20,494 nucleotides of DNA. Origin: Actinomycetota bacterium (GTDB taxonomy: Bacteria > Actinomycetota > Acidimicrobiia > Acidimicrobiales > Ilumatobacteraceae). The number at the start of each line of letters is the position of its first letter. The first letter of the stretch is position 1. The stretch spans positions 1-20,494 of the forward strand of contig VGBY01000005.1 of assembly GCA_016870295.1 (NCBI GenBank), in the 5' to 3' direction. This document shows, one piece after another, positions 1 to 8,561 of the stretch. The notes under the pieces were generated by a model. That model worked only from the letters and a program-made list of their open reading frames with translations, did no database searches and was not told the DNA's origin. The translations under genes were made by a program, and so were the position numbers.

Positions 1-14
1 GATAAGTTTGCGGC

Positions 15-767
15 ATGAAAATTGGTGTCCAACTCCACCCGCAAGCAACGACGGTCAAGGCCATGCGCGACGCGTGGCGCGCTGCAGATTCACTCGGTGT
101 CGACAGTCTCTGGACATGGGACCACTTCTATCCGTTGTACGGAAATCCCGACGCGGAGCACTTCGAGTGCTACACACTGCTCGCCGCAATGGCTGCCGAC
201 ACCAAGCGCGCCACCATCGGCGCGCTTGTCACGTGCTACTCATACCGCAACTCGCAATTGCTCGCCGACATGGCACGCACGATCGACCACATCAGCGACG
301 GTCGTTTCGTGCTCGGCATTGGTTCGGGTTGGTTCGAGCGCGACTACAAGGAATACGGCTACGAGTTCGGCACTGCACCAGGACGCTTGAAGATTCTCGA
401 AGCAGGCCTGCCGATCATCAAGGATCGCATGAGCAAGCTCAACCCCGGTCCCGTCAAGGGAAAGATCCCGCTGATGATTGGTGGCAGTGGCGAGAAGGTC
501 ACGTTGCGTCTCGTCGCGCAGTACGCCGACCAACTCAACACGTTCGGACCGCCCGACAACTTCAAGAAGAAGAACGACATCCTCAATGAGTGGTGCAAGA
601 AAGTCGGTCGCAACCCGAACGACATCGAGCGCACCGTTGCGATTCGTCCCGAGGAACTTGAGAAGTCTGAGGAATACGCCGAGGCGGGCGCAGATCACCT
701 CATCGTGATGCTCGGTGCACCGTATGACCTTTCTGCAGTGGAGAAGTTCGTAGCCTCTTCACGGTGA
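15..767 (+). CDS. LLM-class F420-dependent oxidoreductase
   Basis: This is a 250-residue protein of the luciferase-like monooxygenase (bacterial luciferase, TIM-barrel) superfamily, of the kind that normally uses the deazaflavin F420 in actinobacteria. The N-terminus MKIGVQLHPQ is a typical first beta strand. Residues 97-119 carry the hallmark GRFVLGIGSGWFERDY-type segment, and residues 151-161 the second one (IPLMIGGSGEK), which in this family lies near the cofactor phosphate. At 250 residues it is on the short side for the family, with a reduced C-terminus. The substrate cannot be read from the sequence; FMN rather than F420 use is possible. It starts at ATG, with only 14 bases visible upstream, so its promoter and ribosome site cannot be judged. 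Its TGA stop overlaps the GTG start of the transporter gene, so the two are probably translated together. Confidence 0.9.
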   Translation: MKIGVQLHPQATTVKAMRDAWRAADSLGVDSLWTWDHFYPLYGNPDAEHFECYTLLAAMAADTKRATIGALVTCYSYRNSQLLADMARTIDHISDGRFVLGIGSGWFERDYKEYGYEFGTAPGRLKILEAGLPIIKDRMSKLNPGPVKGKIPLMIGGSGEKVTLRLVAQYADQLNTFGPPDNFKKKNDILNEWCKKVGRNPNDIERTVAIRPEELEKSEEYAEAGADHLIVMLGAPYDLSAVEKFVASSR

Positions 768-1963
768 ATGAAAAACTGCAGCGCTCGGCATTCGCCCGGC
801 TGCAAGTAGCAAATCTCTCCTCCGGCGTTGCCAACGGCGTCGTCATGATCACCGTTCCGTGGCTCGTCCTTGAGCGCACCGGTTCACCCGCGCGAGCCGG
901 GTTGTTGGCTGCCCTCGTCAGCCTGCCCGGCATCTTCGTGTCGCCAATCGTGGGCGGATTGATTGATCGTGTCGGTCGCCGTGCAGTATCGGCGCTCTCT
1001 GACGTGCTTTCGTGTCTGTCGGTATTGCTGTTCGTCATCGGCGAGGTGGTCACGGAACTTACCTACATATGGATTGCCCTGTTCGCCGTGCTCGGCGCAG
1101 TGTTCGACCCCGCGGGGTACACCGCGCGCAAAGCACTGATCCCCAATGCAGCCGCATCATCGGGCATGGACGTGGAAAAGGCCAACGGTCGCCACGAAGG
1201 GTTCTTTGCCATCGGATGGATGCTGGGGCCGGCCATCGGTGCATGGTGCATCGAAGCGGGCGGGCCCACGCTCGCCTTTGCGGTCACGAGCGGAATGTTC
1301 CTGCTGGCGGCTTTCGCGGTGCGCTCAATGCGTGTGCGCGAACAACACGGCGAACATAACGAGCACGAGAACTTCGCGCAATCCTTGCGTGGCGGCTGGC
1401 AGTTGCTGCGCACCGATCGACCGCTACTCATCTTTACTTTGGGTCTCACTGTGATGGGCGGTTTGTACATGCCGATCGACACGGTGATCTGGCCGACACA
1501 CTTTGAGTCCATCGACAATGCGGCGGGTCTTGGTGCGGTGATGTCGGCAGTGGCACTCGGTGTGGTGATCGGCGCATTTGCCTACGGTCGACTCGCCAGA
1601 CGATTCTCGACGCCGCCACTGCTGCGCGTCATCGTGGTGATGTCGACGGCGGCGCTGTTGCCGATGGGTTTCCTGCCAGGCACGCTGGTGTTTGTGCTGT
1701 TGGCGTTCTTGACGGGCTTGGCATGGGGGCCATTCAATCCACTGTGGAACACCGTCGTGCAACGACGTGTGCCGACGGCATCACAAGGCAGGGTGTACGG
1801 GCTGCAGATTTCGCTGGTGTACGCAGCACCGCCCGTTGGTCAATTGCTGGTGGGTTGGGGCATCGAGTCGATCGGGTTGCGCGGCACGTTCAGCATCGTG
1901 CTCGGCTTGTTCGCACTGACCGCAGCAACGATTGCGTCGCTGCGTTCGCTCAGCAAGCTGTAG
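764..1963 (+). CDS. MFS transporter
   Basis: This is a 399-residue integral membrane protein of the major facilitator superfamily, with about twelve hydrophobic segments in two halves separated by a hydrophilic loop near residues 190-215 (rich in His, Glu and Asn). The loop between helices 2 and 3 has the MFS motif A form GGLIDRVGRR at residues 64-73. The overall pattern resembles the proton-driven drug or siderophore exporters related to EntS (MFS_3), but the substrate is unknown. The start is GTG; the nearby ATG at 768 is out of frame. The GTG lies inside the stop of the preceding oxidoreductase gene (GTGA overlap), which implies translational coupling. The gene ends 23 bp before the convergent carotenoid oxygenase gene. 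Confidence 0.9.
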   Translation: MNEKLQRSAFARLQVANLSSGVANGVVMITVPWLVLERTGSPARAGLLAALVSLPGIFVSPIVGGLIDRVGRRAVSALSDVLSCLSVLLFVIGEVVTELTYIWIALFAVLGAVFDPAGYTARKALIPNAAASSGMDVEKANGRHEGFFAIGWMLGPAIGAWCIEAGGPTLAFAVTSGMFLLAAFAVRSMRVREQHGEHNEHENFAQSLRGGWQLLRTDRPLLIFTLGLTVMGGLYMPIDTVIWPTHFESIDNAAGLGAVMSAVALGVVIGAFAYGRLARRFSTPPLLRVIVVMSTAALLPMGFLPGTLVFVLLAFLTGLAWGPFNPLWNTVVQRRVPTASQGRVYGLQISLVYAAPPVGQLLVGWGIESIGLRGTFSIVLGLFALTAATIASLRSLSKL

Positions 1964-1968
1964 CGCTG

Positions 1969-1982
1969 CCGACGCGAGTCGG
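1969..1982. terminator. Possible small hairpin between convergent genes
   Basis: The 23-bp gap between the convergent stops contains CCGAC, the tetraloop GCGA, and GTCGG: a perfect 5-bp stem closed by a GNRA-type loop. There is no T-tract on either side. It could help bidirectional termination, but a 5-bp stem in GC-rich DNA may be chance. Confidence 0.3.
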
Positions 1983-1986
1983 GCGT

Positions 1987-3435
1987 CTACGCGGCCGCCC
2001 AACACGCGTGCGTGCCACTCGAGATGCGTTCGGGCAATTGCACTCGCGCAACCGGGCCATCACCCAATGCCTTGGCATCATAGATCGCGCAGTGCGACAC
2101 GTCGTTTGGCACATCTGACGTAAACGTCACGAGCCATGCGTCATCTTCGTCGACGGCATCAGGTTTGCGTGCCACGACCGTCTCACTACCGAACACCCCA
2201 TCACCGAACAGCATTGACTCCTCGCGGCCAGTGACCACTTCGTGCTTGATGAGCCCGTCGAACGTGAACATGCCCTTGGTGGGCACCACCGAGTAGACGT
2301 ATCTATAGGGCAAACCTGCGCGCTGTTGATCGATCATTCCGAACTCGGTGATGGTGTCGCTCAAGTATCCCTCGTTGACCGCACCCGTCTTCATGTTGAA
2401 CCGCCAGCGATAGGGCTTCGACTGCATCGAGTGCAGGTCCAAGAAGCGGAACATCTTTGCCTCGATCGTCGCATCACCCGCCACACGCGGCGACGGATCA
2501 TCCTCGAAGTAGCCGTCGACCACGACTTCGTCGCCTTCTTCCCACGCGTTGATCCAATGCAGCACGAACGTGGGTCGGCACTCGAACCATCGAATCTCGT
2601 GAGTTGCGCCATAGCGCGGAATGATGCCGATGCGCATCGGCATGTCGCGGTGATAGCGGGTGGCATAGACGCCGCGTGTAATGAGTTCGGCATCCCAGAA
2701 CAACGGACAGTCGTTGAGAATCGAGTAGTTGGGCGTGAACGCCATGTCATGCGGCAGTCGGGCGCCCGGCAGATCAATCGGCACATAGTGCACCAACTCG
2801 TGCTTGCGCGAGACCACGCCGTAATGCAGATACGGCGCTGTCGTCTGGTAGTTGAAGAACAACAACTCCCCCGTGCGTTCATCCACCTTCGTGTGCGCTG
2901 ACACGCCAGCACTCGGGAACGCACCACCCCACGATGCTTTACCGAGGTCTTCCAACGTGCGCGGATTCAATTGATACAAGTCGCCGCACTGATAGAAACT
3001 CGAGAGCGCCACGCCGCCGTGCACCACGATGTCGGTACTCGAGGCATCTTTCATGCGGCCACGCGCGCACTTGCCGTCGCGCAGGGAGCGGCTCGGTGGT
3101 TCGGCAAGCCCGGCCCACAGTGCCTGGTTCGCGTCAATCTCGGCGCGCAACCCGTCGGTCTGCACGAAGCGGTTGCGATACTCCACTTCTCCGTCGCAGA
3201 ACGACATCATGTGGATCATCCCGTCGCCATCGAACGGGTGGTATCGACCGATTGATTCAAACAACGGATTCTCCGTGTTACGCAAGTACACGCCGTTCAG
3301 TTCGCGCGGCACCGTGCCCTCGACCAGCAAATCCCGTGTCGTGTGCTCGGTGGTCTGTGGTCGCCAAGCACCACTGCGATACGGGTGTGCGTCGCCGACC
3401 GGCAGATTCGATGCGTAGGTGCGGTGCGTCGTCAC
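1987..3435 (-). CDS. Carotenoid oxygenase (RPE65/CCD family)
   Basis: This 482-residue protein belongs to the carotenoid cleavage/lignostilbene dioxygenase family, which cleaves a C=C bond of a carotenoid, apocarotenoid or stilbene using one Fe(II) held by four histidines. All four candidate ligands are visible: H181 (SAHTKVDE), H229 (LPHDMAFT), H293 (FVLHWINAW) and H476 near the C-terminus (GTHACW). The family's N-terminal region is also present at residues 49-94 (YLRN, YHPFDGDGMIHM, YRNRFVQTD). Its length is normal. It starts at GTG within the stop of the short-chain dehydrogenase gene (GTGA overlap), so the two probably act in one pathway, the dehydrogenase perhaps oxidising or reducing an aldehyde or alcohol product. 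Whether the substrate is a carotenoid or a lignin-type stilbene cannot be decided here; no carotenoid synthesis gene is in the window. Confidence 0.92.
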   Translation of the reverse strand: MTTHRTYASNLPVGDAHPYRSGAWRPQTTEHTTRDLLVEGTVPRELNGVYLRNTENPLFESIGRYHPFDGDGMIHMMSFCDGEVEYRNRFVQTDGLRAEIDANQALWAGLAEPPSRSLRDGKCARGRMKDASSTDIVVHGGVALSSFYQCGDLYQLNPRTLEDLGKASWGGAFPSAGVSAHTKVDERTGELLFFNYQTTAPYLHYGVVSRKHELVHYVPIDLPGARLPHDMAFTPNYSILNDCPLFWDAELITRGVYATRYHRDMPMRIGIIPRYGATHEIRWFECRPTFVLHWINAWEEGDEVVVDGYFEDDPSPRVAGDATIEAKMFRFLDLHSMQSKPYRWRFNMKTGAVNEGYLSDTITEFGMIDQQRAGLPYRYVYSVVPTKGMFTFDGLIKHEVVTGREESMLFGDGVFGSETVVARKPDAVDEDDAWLVTFTSDVPNDVSHCAIYDAKALGDGPVARVQLPERISSGTHACWAAA

Positions 3436-4169
3436 GAGACGAGCGTAAACCCGCCGTCAATCACGAGCACTTGCCCGGTCATGTGCGGGTTGCGAATGAC
3501 TCCGAGCACCGCCTCCGAGCAATCACTCGCATACGCCGAACGCTTGAGGGGCGATGCCTTCGAAACGAAGTCGTGCATGACCCCCCAATCCTTGGTCCAC
3601 GGTGTTTGCACGAGACCCGGCGCGACGGCATTGAATCGCACCGGCCCGTACGACTTGGCGAGCAGCACCGTCATGTGGTTGAGTGCCGCCTTGGTCATGG
3701 CGTACGCCATCGAACTACCAACGGGGCGAACACCAGCGATGGAGGTGATGTTCACGACGTTGCCGTCGTCGCTCTTTCGAAGATGCGGAATCGCGGCCTT
3801 CGTCAACCACCATGTGCCGTACACGTTGACCTTGAATGTCTTGTCGAAGATCTCATCGGTGAGACCGTCGAGATCGCCATGTTGCACGAGCGTGGTCCAA
3901 CCTGCATTGTTGACGAGGATGTCGAGCTTGCCGAACGTCTTCAGCGTTTCGTCAATGAGGTGTTGACCCTGTGCTTTGTCGCTGATGTCCGCCTGAATGT
4001 ACGTGCCTTTGGTGGCCAGCGATGACGCAACTTTCTTACCGGCATCCACTGACGAAGAAGAGTTCACCACCACGTGAGCACCGAGTTCTGCCAGACGGTG
4101 CGCCGTCGACTCACCAATGCCACTCGACGATCCGGTGACGATTGCTACCTTTCCACTGAGTTCGCTCAT
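3432..4169 (-). CDS. Short-chain dehydrogenase/reductase (SDR)
   Basis: A 245-residue classical SDR. The Rossmann motif TGSSSGIG is at residues 12-19, NNAG at 87-90, and the catalytic set N115, S143, Y156 and K160 (YAMTK) is intact. The C-terminal TGQVLVIDGGF is typical of FabG-like members. The substrate cannot be assigned; its position suggests a partner of the downstream carotenoid oxygenase, with which it overlaps by 4 nt. The ATG start is well supported by a GGAGG ribosome site 7 nt upstream. The closest upstream gene on the same strand is the DedA-family gene, 54 bp away. Confidence 0.93.
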   Translation of the reverse strand: MSELSGKVAIVTGSSSGIGESTAHRLAELGAHVVVNSSSSVDAGKKVASSLATKGTYIQADISDKAQGQHLIDETLKTFGKLDILVNNAGWTTLVQHGDLDGLTDEIFDKTFKVNVYGTWWLTKAAIPHLRKSDDGNVVNITSIAGVRPVGSSMAYAMTKAALNHMTVLLAKSYGPVRFNAVAPGLVQTPWTKDWGVMHDFVSKASPLKRSAYASDCSEAVLGVIRNPHMTGQVLVIDGGFTLVS

Positions 4170-4176
4170 TGCTCAG

Positions 4177-4181
4177 CCTCC
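4177..4181 (-). promoter_or_regulatory. Ribosome binding site of the SDR gene
   Basis: The minus strand reads GGAGG followed by 7 nt and then the ATG at 4169. It is the strongest Shine-Dalgarno match in the window and fixes the start. Confidence 0.75.
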
Positions 4182-4191
4182 GCTGCCGACA

Positions 4192-4237
4192 CTAGGCGCG
4201 ACAGCACGGTTGACGACAAGTCGCTAGGCGCGGCGGC
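4192..4237. repeat. Imperfect copy of the dedA tail downstream of its stop
   Basis: On the minus strand the last 14 nt of the DedA-family gene including its TAG (4237-4224) recur 32 nt further downstream (4205-4192) with 12 of 14 identical positions; the final nine, CGCGCCTAG, are exact. It could be chance in GC-rich DNA, but it resembles the tail copies after mdh and pcrA. Confidence 0.4.
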
Positions 4238-4838
4238 GAAGTTTCGTGGCAGCGAAGCGGACGACAAACACCACAATTGCAGCAATCACGACATACTGCA
4301 GCGTTGCGACGTACGGCTCGACACGCTCCCACTGGTCGCCGAGAATCGCGCCAGCCCCAATGAGTGCGGTGTTCCAGACTGCACTGCCCAGCGCCGTGTA
4401 GAGCACGAACGGCACGATGTTCATCCGACGAAAGCCGGCGGGCACCGACACCACCGAGCGGATGAGCGGCACGCAACGACCGAGCAACACCGCAGCCACC
4501 GCATGACGGTCGAACCATTGCTCGGCACGCACGAGGTCGGCGGGTTTCACCCCGAACCATCGCCCGAAGCGGGTGATGAATGCCGTCAAGCGCACCGGGC
4601 CGATGATCGCTGCGACGCCATAGAGAATCAGCGCGCCGACGACGGCGCCGATCGTGGCGGCGATAATCATCACGATGACCGAGCCGTCACCGCGTTGGGC
4701 GACGAATCCAGCAAAGGGCAGCACGATCTCCGACGGAATCGGTGGGAACACGTTCTCCAAGACGACGAGTAGTGCCACGCCGACGGCCCCGAGGCGCTCG
4801 ATGACATCCTGCACCCACGCGGCGATGTCGCTCAGCAC
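4224..4838 (-). CDS. DedA/SNARE-associated family membrane protein
   Basis: A 204-residue DedA-family (PF09335) inner-membrane protein. The N-terminal region shows ENVFPPIPSEIVLPFAGF at residues 28-45, the family signature of a re-entrant segment with an acidic residue. The middle has GRCVPLIRSVVSVPAG with the conserved arginines, followed by GSAVWN. Several long hydrophobic stretches follow, and the C-terminus ends in a basic tail (KLRRRA). DedA proteins are linked to lipid carrier or phospholipid translocation and membrane homeostasis; the exact substrate here is unknown. The start is GTG, with GGTGA 6 nt upstream on the minus strand. The gene begins 52 bp after the sdhB stop on the same strand, so read-through from the sdh operon is possible. 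Confidence 0.92.
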   Translation of the reverse strand: MLSDIAAWVQDVIERLGAVGVALLVVLENVFPPIPSEIVLPFAGFVAQRGDGSVIVMIIAATIGAVVGALILYGVAAIIGPVRLTAFITRFGRWFGVKPADLVRAEQWFDRHAVAAVLLGRCVPLIRSVVSVPAGFRRMNIVPFVLYTALGSAVWNTALIGAGAILGDQWERVEPYVATLQYVVIAAIVVFVVRFAATKLRRRA

Positions 4839-4890
4839 AAGGTTTCACCGTAGTTGAGCGGCACTCGTCGTGGACGGAGCGACAATCGCG

Positions 4891-5667
4891 TTAGTTGCGC
4901 GACAACTCCTTGCGATTCTTGAACTTCGCCGAGCGATAGTCCTTGTTCATCAGCGCGATGACGTCGAGTGAGATCTCTTTCGGGCAGGCAGCCGAACACT
5001 CACCATGATTCGTGCACGAGCCAAAGTGTTCGTCCATCGTGTCGACCATCGCCTCGGCCCGCTTGTAACGCTCGGCTTGGCCCTGCGGCAACAGGTTGAG
5101 GTGCGCGATCTTCGCTCCGACGAACAGGTTCGCCGCACCGTTCGGGCAGGCCGCCACGCATGCACCACAGCCGATGCAGGCTGCTGAGTCCATCGCCGCA
5201 TCGGCGACCGGCTTCGGCACTGGGATGAGGTTGGCATCGGGTGCACCGCCCGTCGGTGCGGTGATGAAGCCGCCTGATTCGACGATGCGGTCGAATGCCG
5301 AACGATCGACCATCAGGTCCTTGACGATCGGGAATGCACCGGCCCGCCACGGCTCGATGACGATCGTGTCGTTGCTCTTGAACGAACGCATGTGCAACTG
5401 GCACGTCGTGGTGGCGCGTTGCGGGCCGTGCGCCTGACCGTTGATCATCAGCGAACACGTGCCGCAGATTCCCTCACGACAATCGTGGTCGAAGACCACC
5501 GCTTCTTCGCCTTTAGCGATGAGACGCTCGTTGAGCACGTCGAGCATTTCCAAGAACGACGCTTCGTCGGTGATCGACTCGATGACGTGCGTTTCGAAGC
5601 GACCCTTATCGTTCGGGCCACTCTGGCGCCACACCTTCAGCGTGAGATTGGTCAACTTGCGCGTCAC
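4891..5667 (-). CDS. sdhB: Succinate dehydrogenase iron-sulfur subunit
   Basis: A 258-residue SdhB, which carries electrons from the flavoprotein to the membrane quinone site. The plant-type ferredoxin half has C63, C68 and C71 (CREGICGTC) and C89 for the [2Fe-2S] centre. The C-terminal half has CIGCGACVAACP (C164, C167, C170, C174) and C218, C224 and C228 (CTNHGECSAACPK), which by analogy supply the [4Fe-4S] and [3Fe-4S] centres. All expected cysteines are present and the length is normal. Family type and the partner SdhC indicate the cytochrome b558 class found in actinobacteria and Bacteroidetes. It starts at GTG overlapping the sdhA stop by 4 nt, indicating coupled synthesis in equal amounts. 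Confidence 0.97.
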   Translation of the reverse strand: MTRKLTNLTLKVWRQSGPNDKGRFETHVIESITDEASFLEMLDVLNERLIAKGEEAVVFDHDCREGICGTCSLMINGQAHGPQRATTTCQLHMRSFKSNDTIVIEPWRAGAFPIVKDLMVDRSAFDRIVESGGFITAPTGGAPDANLIPVPKPVADAAMDSAACIGCGACVAACPNGAANLFVGAKIAHLNLLPQGQAERYKRAEAMVDTMDEHFGSCTNHGECSAACPKEISLDVIALMNKDYRSAKFKNRKELSRN

Positions 5668-7610
5668 TTGTAGCTCCTCGTCGCAAGTTGGATGGTCTCG
5701 AACTCGAGCGCCTCTGCGTGCATGTGCGACTTCGCCGCGTCACCCGTCCACTCCCAGGCCGACACGTGGCAAAACTTCGCATCGTCGCGCTGGGCTTCGC
5801 CGTCTTCCGTCTGGTATTCGACGCGGAAGTGGCCACCGCAACTCTCCTCGCGGGCGAGCGCGTCCTTGCACATGAGCATGCCCAACTGGAAGAAGTCGTC
5901 GACTCGACCGGCCTTCTCCAGGGTCTGGTTGACACCCTCGGCCGAGCCGGTCACGCGCAGGTCTTTTTTGAATTCGTCGTGCAACGCCTGAATCTCACTG
6001 ATGGCCTTCTCCAAGCCGTTGCGGTCGCGCTCCATGCCGCAGTAATCCCAGATCATCTTGCCAAGTTCGCGATGGAACCAATCCGGTGAACGAGTACCTT
6101 TCACGTTCACGTAGGCGCGATAGCGATCACGGGTCTCGGCTTCAACTCGCTTGAACTCCGGATGGTCGGTGCCGGGGAGCGTCTTGTTCAGGAGCGGAGC
6201 CAAACCGTTGCTGATCGTGTACGGCAACACGAAGTAGCCGTCGGCCAAACCTTGCATCAACGCACTGGCCCCGAGGCGATTCGCGCCGTGGTCGGAGAAG
6301 TTCGCCTCGCCCGCCGCATACAAACCAGGAATCGTCGTCTGCAACTCGTAGTCGACCCACAAACCACCCATCGTGTAGTGGGTTGCCGGATAGATGCGCA
6401 TCGGCACCTCGTACGGGTTCTCGCCGGCGATGCGCTCGTACATCTCAAAGAGGTTGCCGTACCGCTCCTCCACCACGTTGCGCCCGAGACGATTGATTGC
6501 CGCGGAGAAGTCGAGGAACACGCCGTTCTTCAGCGGCCCGACACCCTGACCTTTGTCGACGAGCCGCTTGGCTGCGCGCGACGAAATGTCACGCGGTGCC
6601 AGGTTGCCGTACGACGGATACAGGCGCTCGAGGTAGTAGTCGCGATCTTCTTCCGGAATCTGGTGCGCCGGGCGCTGCTCATCGGCATTCTTCGGCACCC
6701 AAACACGGCCGTCATTGCGCAACGACTCGCTCATCAGCGTGAGCTTCGACTGCGTCTCGTCGGCTTGCGGAATGCACGTCGGGTGGATCTGCGTGTAGCA
6801 CGGGTTGGCGAAGTACGCACCGCGTCGGTGCGCGCGCCACGCCGCCGTGACGTTGCAGTTCATCGCATTGGTGGAGAGGAAGTACACGTTGCCGTAGCCA
6901 CCGGTAGCCAGCACTACTGCGTGCGCCGCATGGCTCGTGACCTCGCCCGTCAGCAAGTCGCGCACCACGATGCCGGCTGCGCGACCATCGATGATGACGA
7001 CGTCGACGAGTTCGCAACGATTGAAGAGTCGCACACCACCGAGACCGATCTGGCGCGACAGTTGCTGGTAGGCGCCGAGCAACAACTGCTGACCCGTTTG
7101 GCCGCGCGCATAGAACGTGCGACTCACCTGCGCGCCGCCGAAACTGCGGTTGTCGAGCAGTCCGCCGTATTCACGGGCGAACGGCACACCCTGGGCGACC
7201 ATCTGGTCGATGATGTTCACCGACACTTGCGCCAGGCGATACACGTTGGCTTCACGCGAGCGGAAGTCGCCACCCTTGATCGTGTCGGTGAACAACCGGT
7301 GCACGCTGTCGCCATCACCCCGATAGTTCTTCGCAGCATTGATGCCACCTTGTGCCGCAATCGAGTGCGCGCGGCGCGGTGAATCGTGGAAGGTGAAGGC
7401 ATCGACCTGATAGCCGAGTTCGGCGAGTGTCGCCGCTGCCGATGCGCCAGCGAGGCCGGTGCCGACCACAATGACCTTGAACTTGCGTTTGTTGTTGGGG
7501 TTCACCAGCTTCGCATTCGCCTTGAAGTTGTCCCACTTGTCGGCGAGCACGCCGCTCGGCACCTTGGAGTTCAACTTCGTGGCGGCGGGGCGGTTGTCGA
7601 GCATGGTCAT
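5664..7610 (-). CDS. sdhA: Succinate dehydrogenase flavoprotein subunit
   Basis: A 648-residue SdhA/FrdA-type flavoprotein that oxidises succinate to fumarate at the cytoplasmic side of the complex. The FAD-binding Rossmann motif is at residues 50-55 (GTGLAG), and the histidine that becomes covalently attached to FAD is H82 in AHSIAAQGG. Other family segments include ATGGYG, HPTCIP, the capping-domain region and the C-terminal FAD region GLYAAGEANFSDHGANRLG. The sequence resembles the branch paired with a single five-helix cytochrome b (TIGR01811-like), not the E. coli SdhCD branch. The ATG start is preceded by GAGGT with 6 nt spacing. The gene is 13 bp after sdhC and overlaps sdhB by 4 nt. 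Direction (dehydrogenase or fumarate reductase) cannot be proved from sequence, but the linked TCA genes favour succinate oxidation. Confidence 0.97.
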   Translation of the reverse strand: MTMLDNRPAATKLNSKVPSGVLADKWDNFKANAKLVNPNNKRKFKVIVVGTGLAGASAAATLAELGYQVDAFTFHDSPRRAHSIAAQGGINAAKNYRGDGDSVHRLFTDTIKGGDFRSREANVYRLAQVSVNIIDQMVAQGVPFAREYGGLLDNRSFGGAQVSRTFYARGQTGQQLLLGAYQQLSRQIGLGGVRLFNRCELVDVVIIDGRAAGIVVRDLLTGEVTSHAAHAVVLATGGYGNVYFLSTNAMNCNVTAAWRAHRRGAYFANPCYTQIHPTCIPQADETQSKLTLMSESLRNDGRVWVPKNADEQRPAHQIPEEDRDYYLERLYPSYGNLAPRDISSRAAKRLVDKGQGVGPLKNGVFLDFSAAINRLGRNVVEERYGNLFEMYERIAGENPYEVPMRIYPATHYTMGGLWVDYELQTTIPGLYAAGEANFSDHGANRLGASALMQGLADGYFVLPYTISNGLAPLLNKTLPGTDHPEFKRVEAETRDRYRAYVNVKGTRSPDWFHRELGKMIWDYCGMERDRNGLEKAISEIQALHDEFKKDLRVTGSAEGVNQTLEKAGRVDDFFQLGMLMCKDALAREESCGGHFRVEYQTEDGEAQRDDAKFCHVSAWEWTGDAAKSHMHAEALEFETIQLATRSYK

Positions 7611-7616
7611 GTGTTT

Positions 7617-7621
7617 ACCTC
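7617..7621 (-). promoter_or_regulatory. Ribosome binding site of sdhA
   Basis: The minus strand reads GAGGT, 6 nt, then ATG at 7610. This favours that ATG over the in-frame ATG two codons later (7604). Confidence 0.6.
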
Positions 7622-7623
7622 GT

Positions 7624-8388
7624 TCAAACGCTGACGATTCCGACGGTTACGGCGATGGGAAACGAGACGTTGCCGATCACGACGATGGCGGCGAAGCCCC
7701 GTGCGAACGCCCGACGCCACGAGTTGAACCGCGGGTTGTTCCAGCCCAACGATTGGAAGATGCTCCACGCCCCGTGCGAGAGGTGCAGACCGAGGAACAA
7801 ATTGGCGACGACATAAAACAGCGCGACGGGCCAGCGCTCAAAACTGCGCACCACATTGGCGTACACCTCTGCGCGCACGAATTCGCCGTCGGCGCCAATC
7901 GTGTTCACCACACCGAACGTGAGGTCGAGCAGGTGCCACGCAAGAAACAACACCACGACAATGCCCGACAACCGCATTGAACGACTCGCGAGCGAGGCTT
8001 CCTGGTAGTCGCGGGCACTCTGGTATCTCACCGGACGCGCCTGACGGTTCAACACGGTGAGCGACCAGGCAGCATGCAGGTGCAGGGCGAGCATGCCGAG
8101 CAACCCGAGGCGAAGAATCCACAAAACCGACTCTTTCGGGGCGAGTGGGTACAACAACTTCTTCAAGAACTCGGCGTACTCATTGAGATCGGCGGCGCCG
8201 AAGTACATCTTCAGGTTGCCGATCATGTGGAAGAGCACGAAACCCATGAGCGCGATACCCGACATCGCCATGGCGTACTTCTTGCCGAGGGCAGTGCCGT
8301 ACAAGTCGAGCAAAAACGGCTTGCGATGTCGGCTGGCAACGGCGGTGCCGCTGACCGGCGCACGGGAAGGAGTCGTGGTGGTGCTCAT
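7624..8388 (-). CDS. sdhC: Succinate dehydrogenase cytochrome b558 subunit
   Basis: A 254-residue membrane anchor of succinate dehydrogenase that binds haem b and passes electrons to (mena)quinone. Five hydrophobic helices are visible, at about residues 39-62, 87-113, 138-162, 185-213 and 227-253. Histidines lie within helices 1-4: H54, H103/H105, H152 and H202/H205. This matches the one-chain, two-haem b558 family, which needs no separate SdhD, and none is present. The reading frame is open a further 80 codons upstream, but that part is polar, unlike the family, and runs into the divergent hppA leader, so I choose the ATG at 8388 (MSTTTTPSR). It is the first gene of sdhC-sdhA-sdhB and is divergent from hppA. 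Confidence 0.93.
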   Translation of the reverse strand: MSTTTTPSRAPVSGTAVASRHRKPFLLDLYGTALGKKYAMAMSGIALMGFVLFHMIGNLKMYFGAADLNEYAEFLKKLLYPLAPKESVLWILRLGLLGMLALHLHAAWSLTVLNRQARPVRYQSARDYQEASLASRSMRLSGIVVVLFLAWHLLDLTFGVVNTIGADGEFVRAEVYANVVRSFERWPVALFYVVANLFLGLHLSHGAWSIFQSLGWNNPRFNSWRRAFARGFAAIVVIGNVSFPIAVTVGIVSV

Positions 8389-8561
8389 AAATGCCGCAAA
8401 GTTCAATCCGAACGCTAGTTCTGCAGCACCCCGATACCGAGTTCTCAGCCAGTCATTTGCCGTGATGCCTGTCTCACCCGACGATTGCCCACAACGTGGC
8501 AGTTGATGACGATTTACGGGCGGGGTCGCCGATTCTCTACACTCGTTCGGACCCATAAATC

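Noticed and set aside
2934..4025. 363-codon open frame antisense to the oxygenase and SDR genes
   Set aside because: It spans two real genes on the opposite strand, is full of Arg and Cys, and has no motif.
6162..7382. 406-codon open frame antisense to sdhA
   Set aside because: It is a reading-frame shadow: rich in Arg, His and Val with no recognisable domain, and lies wholly within a well-supported gene.
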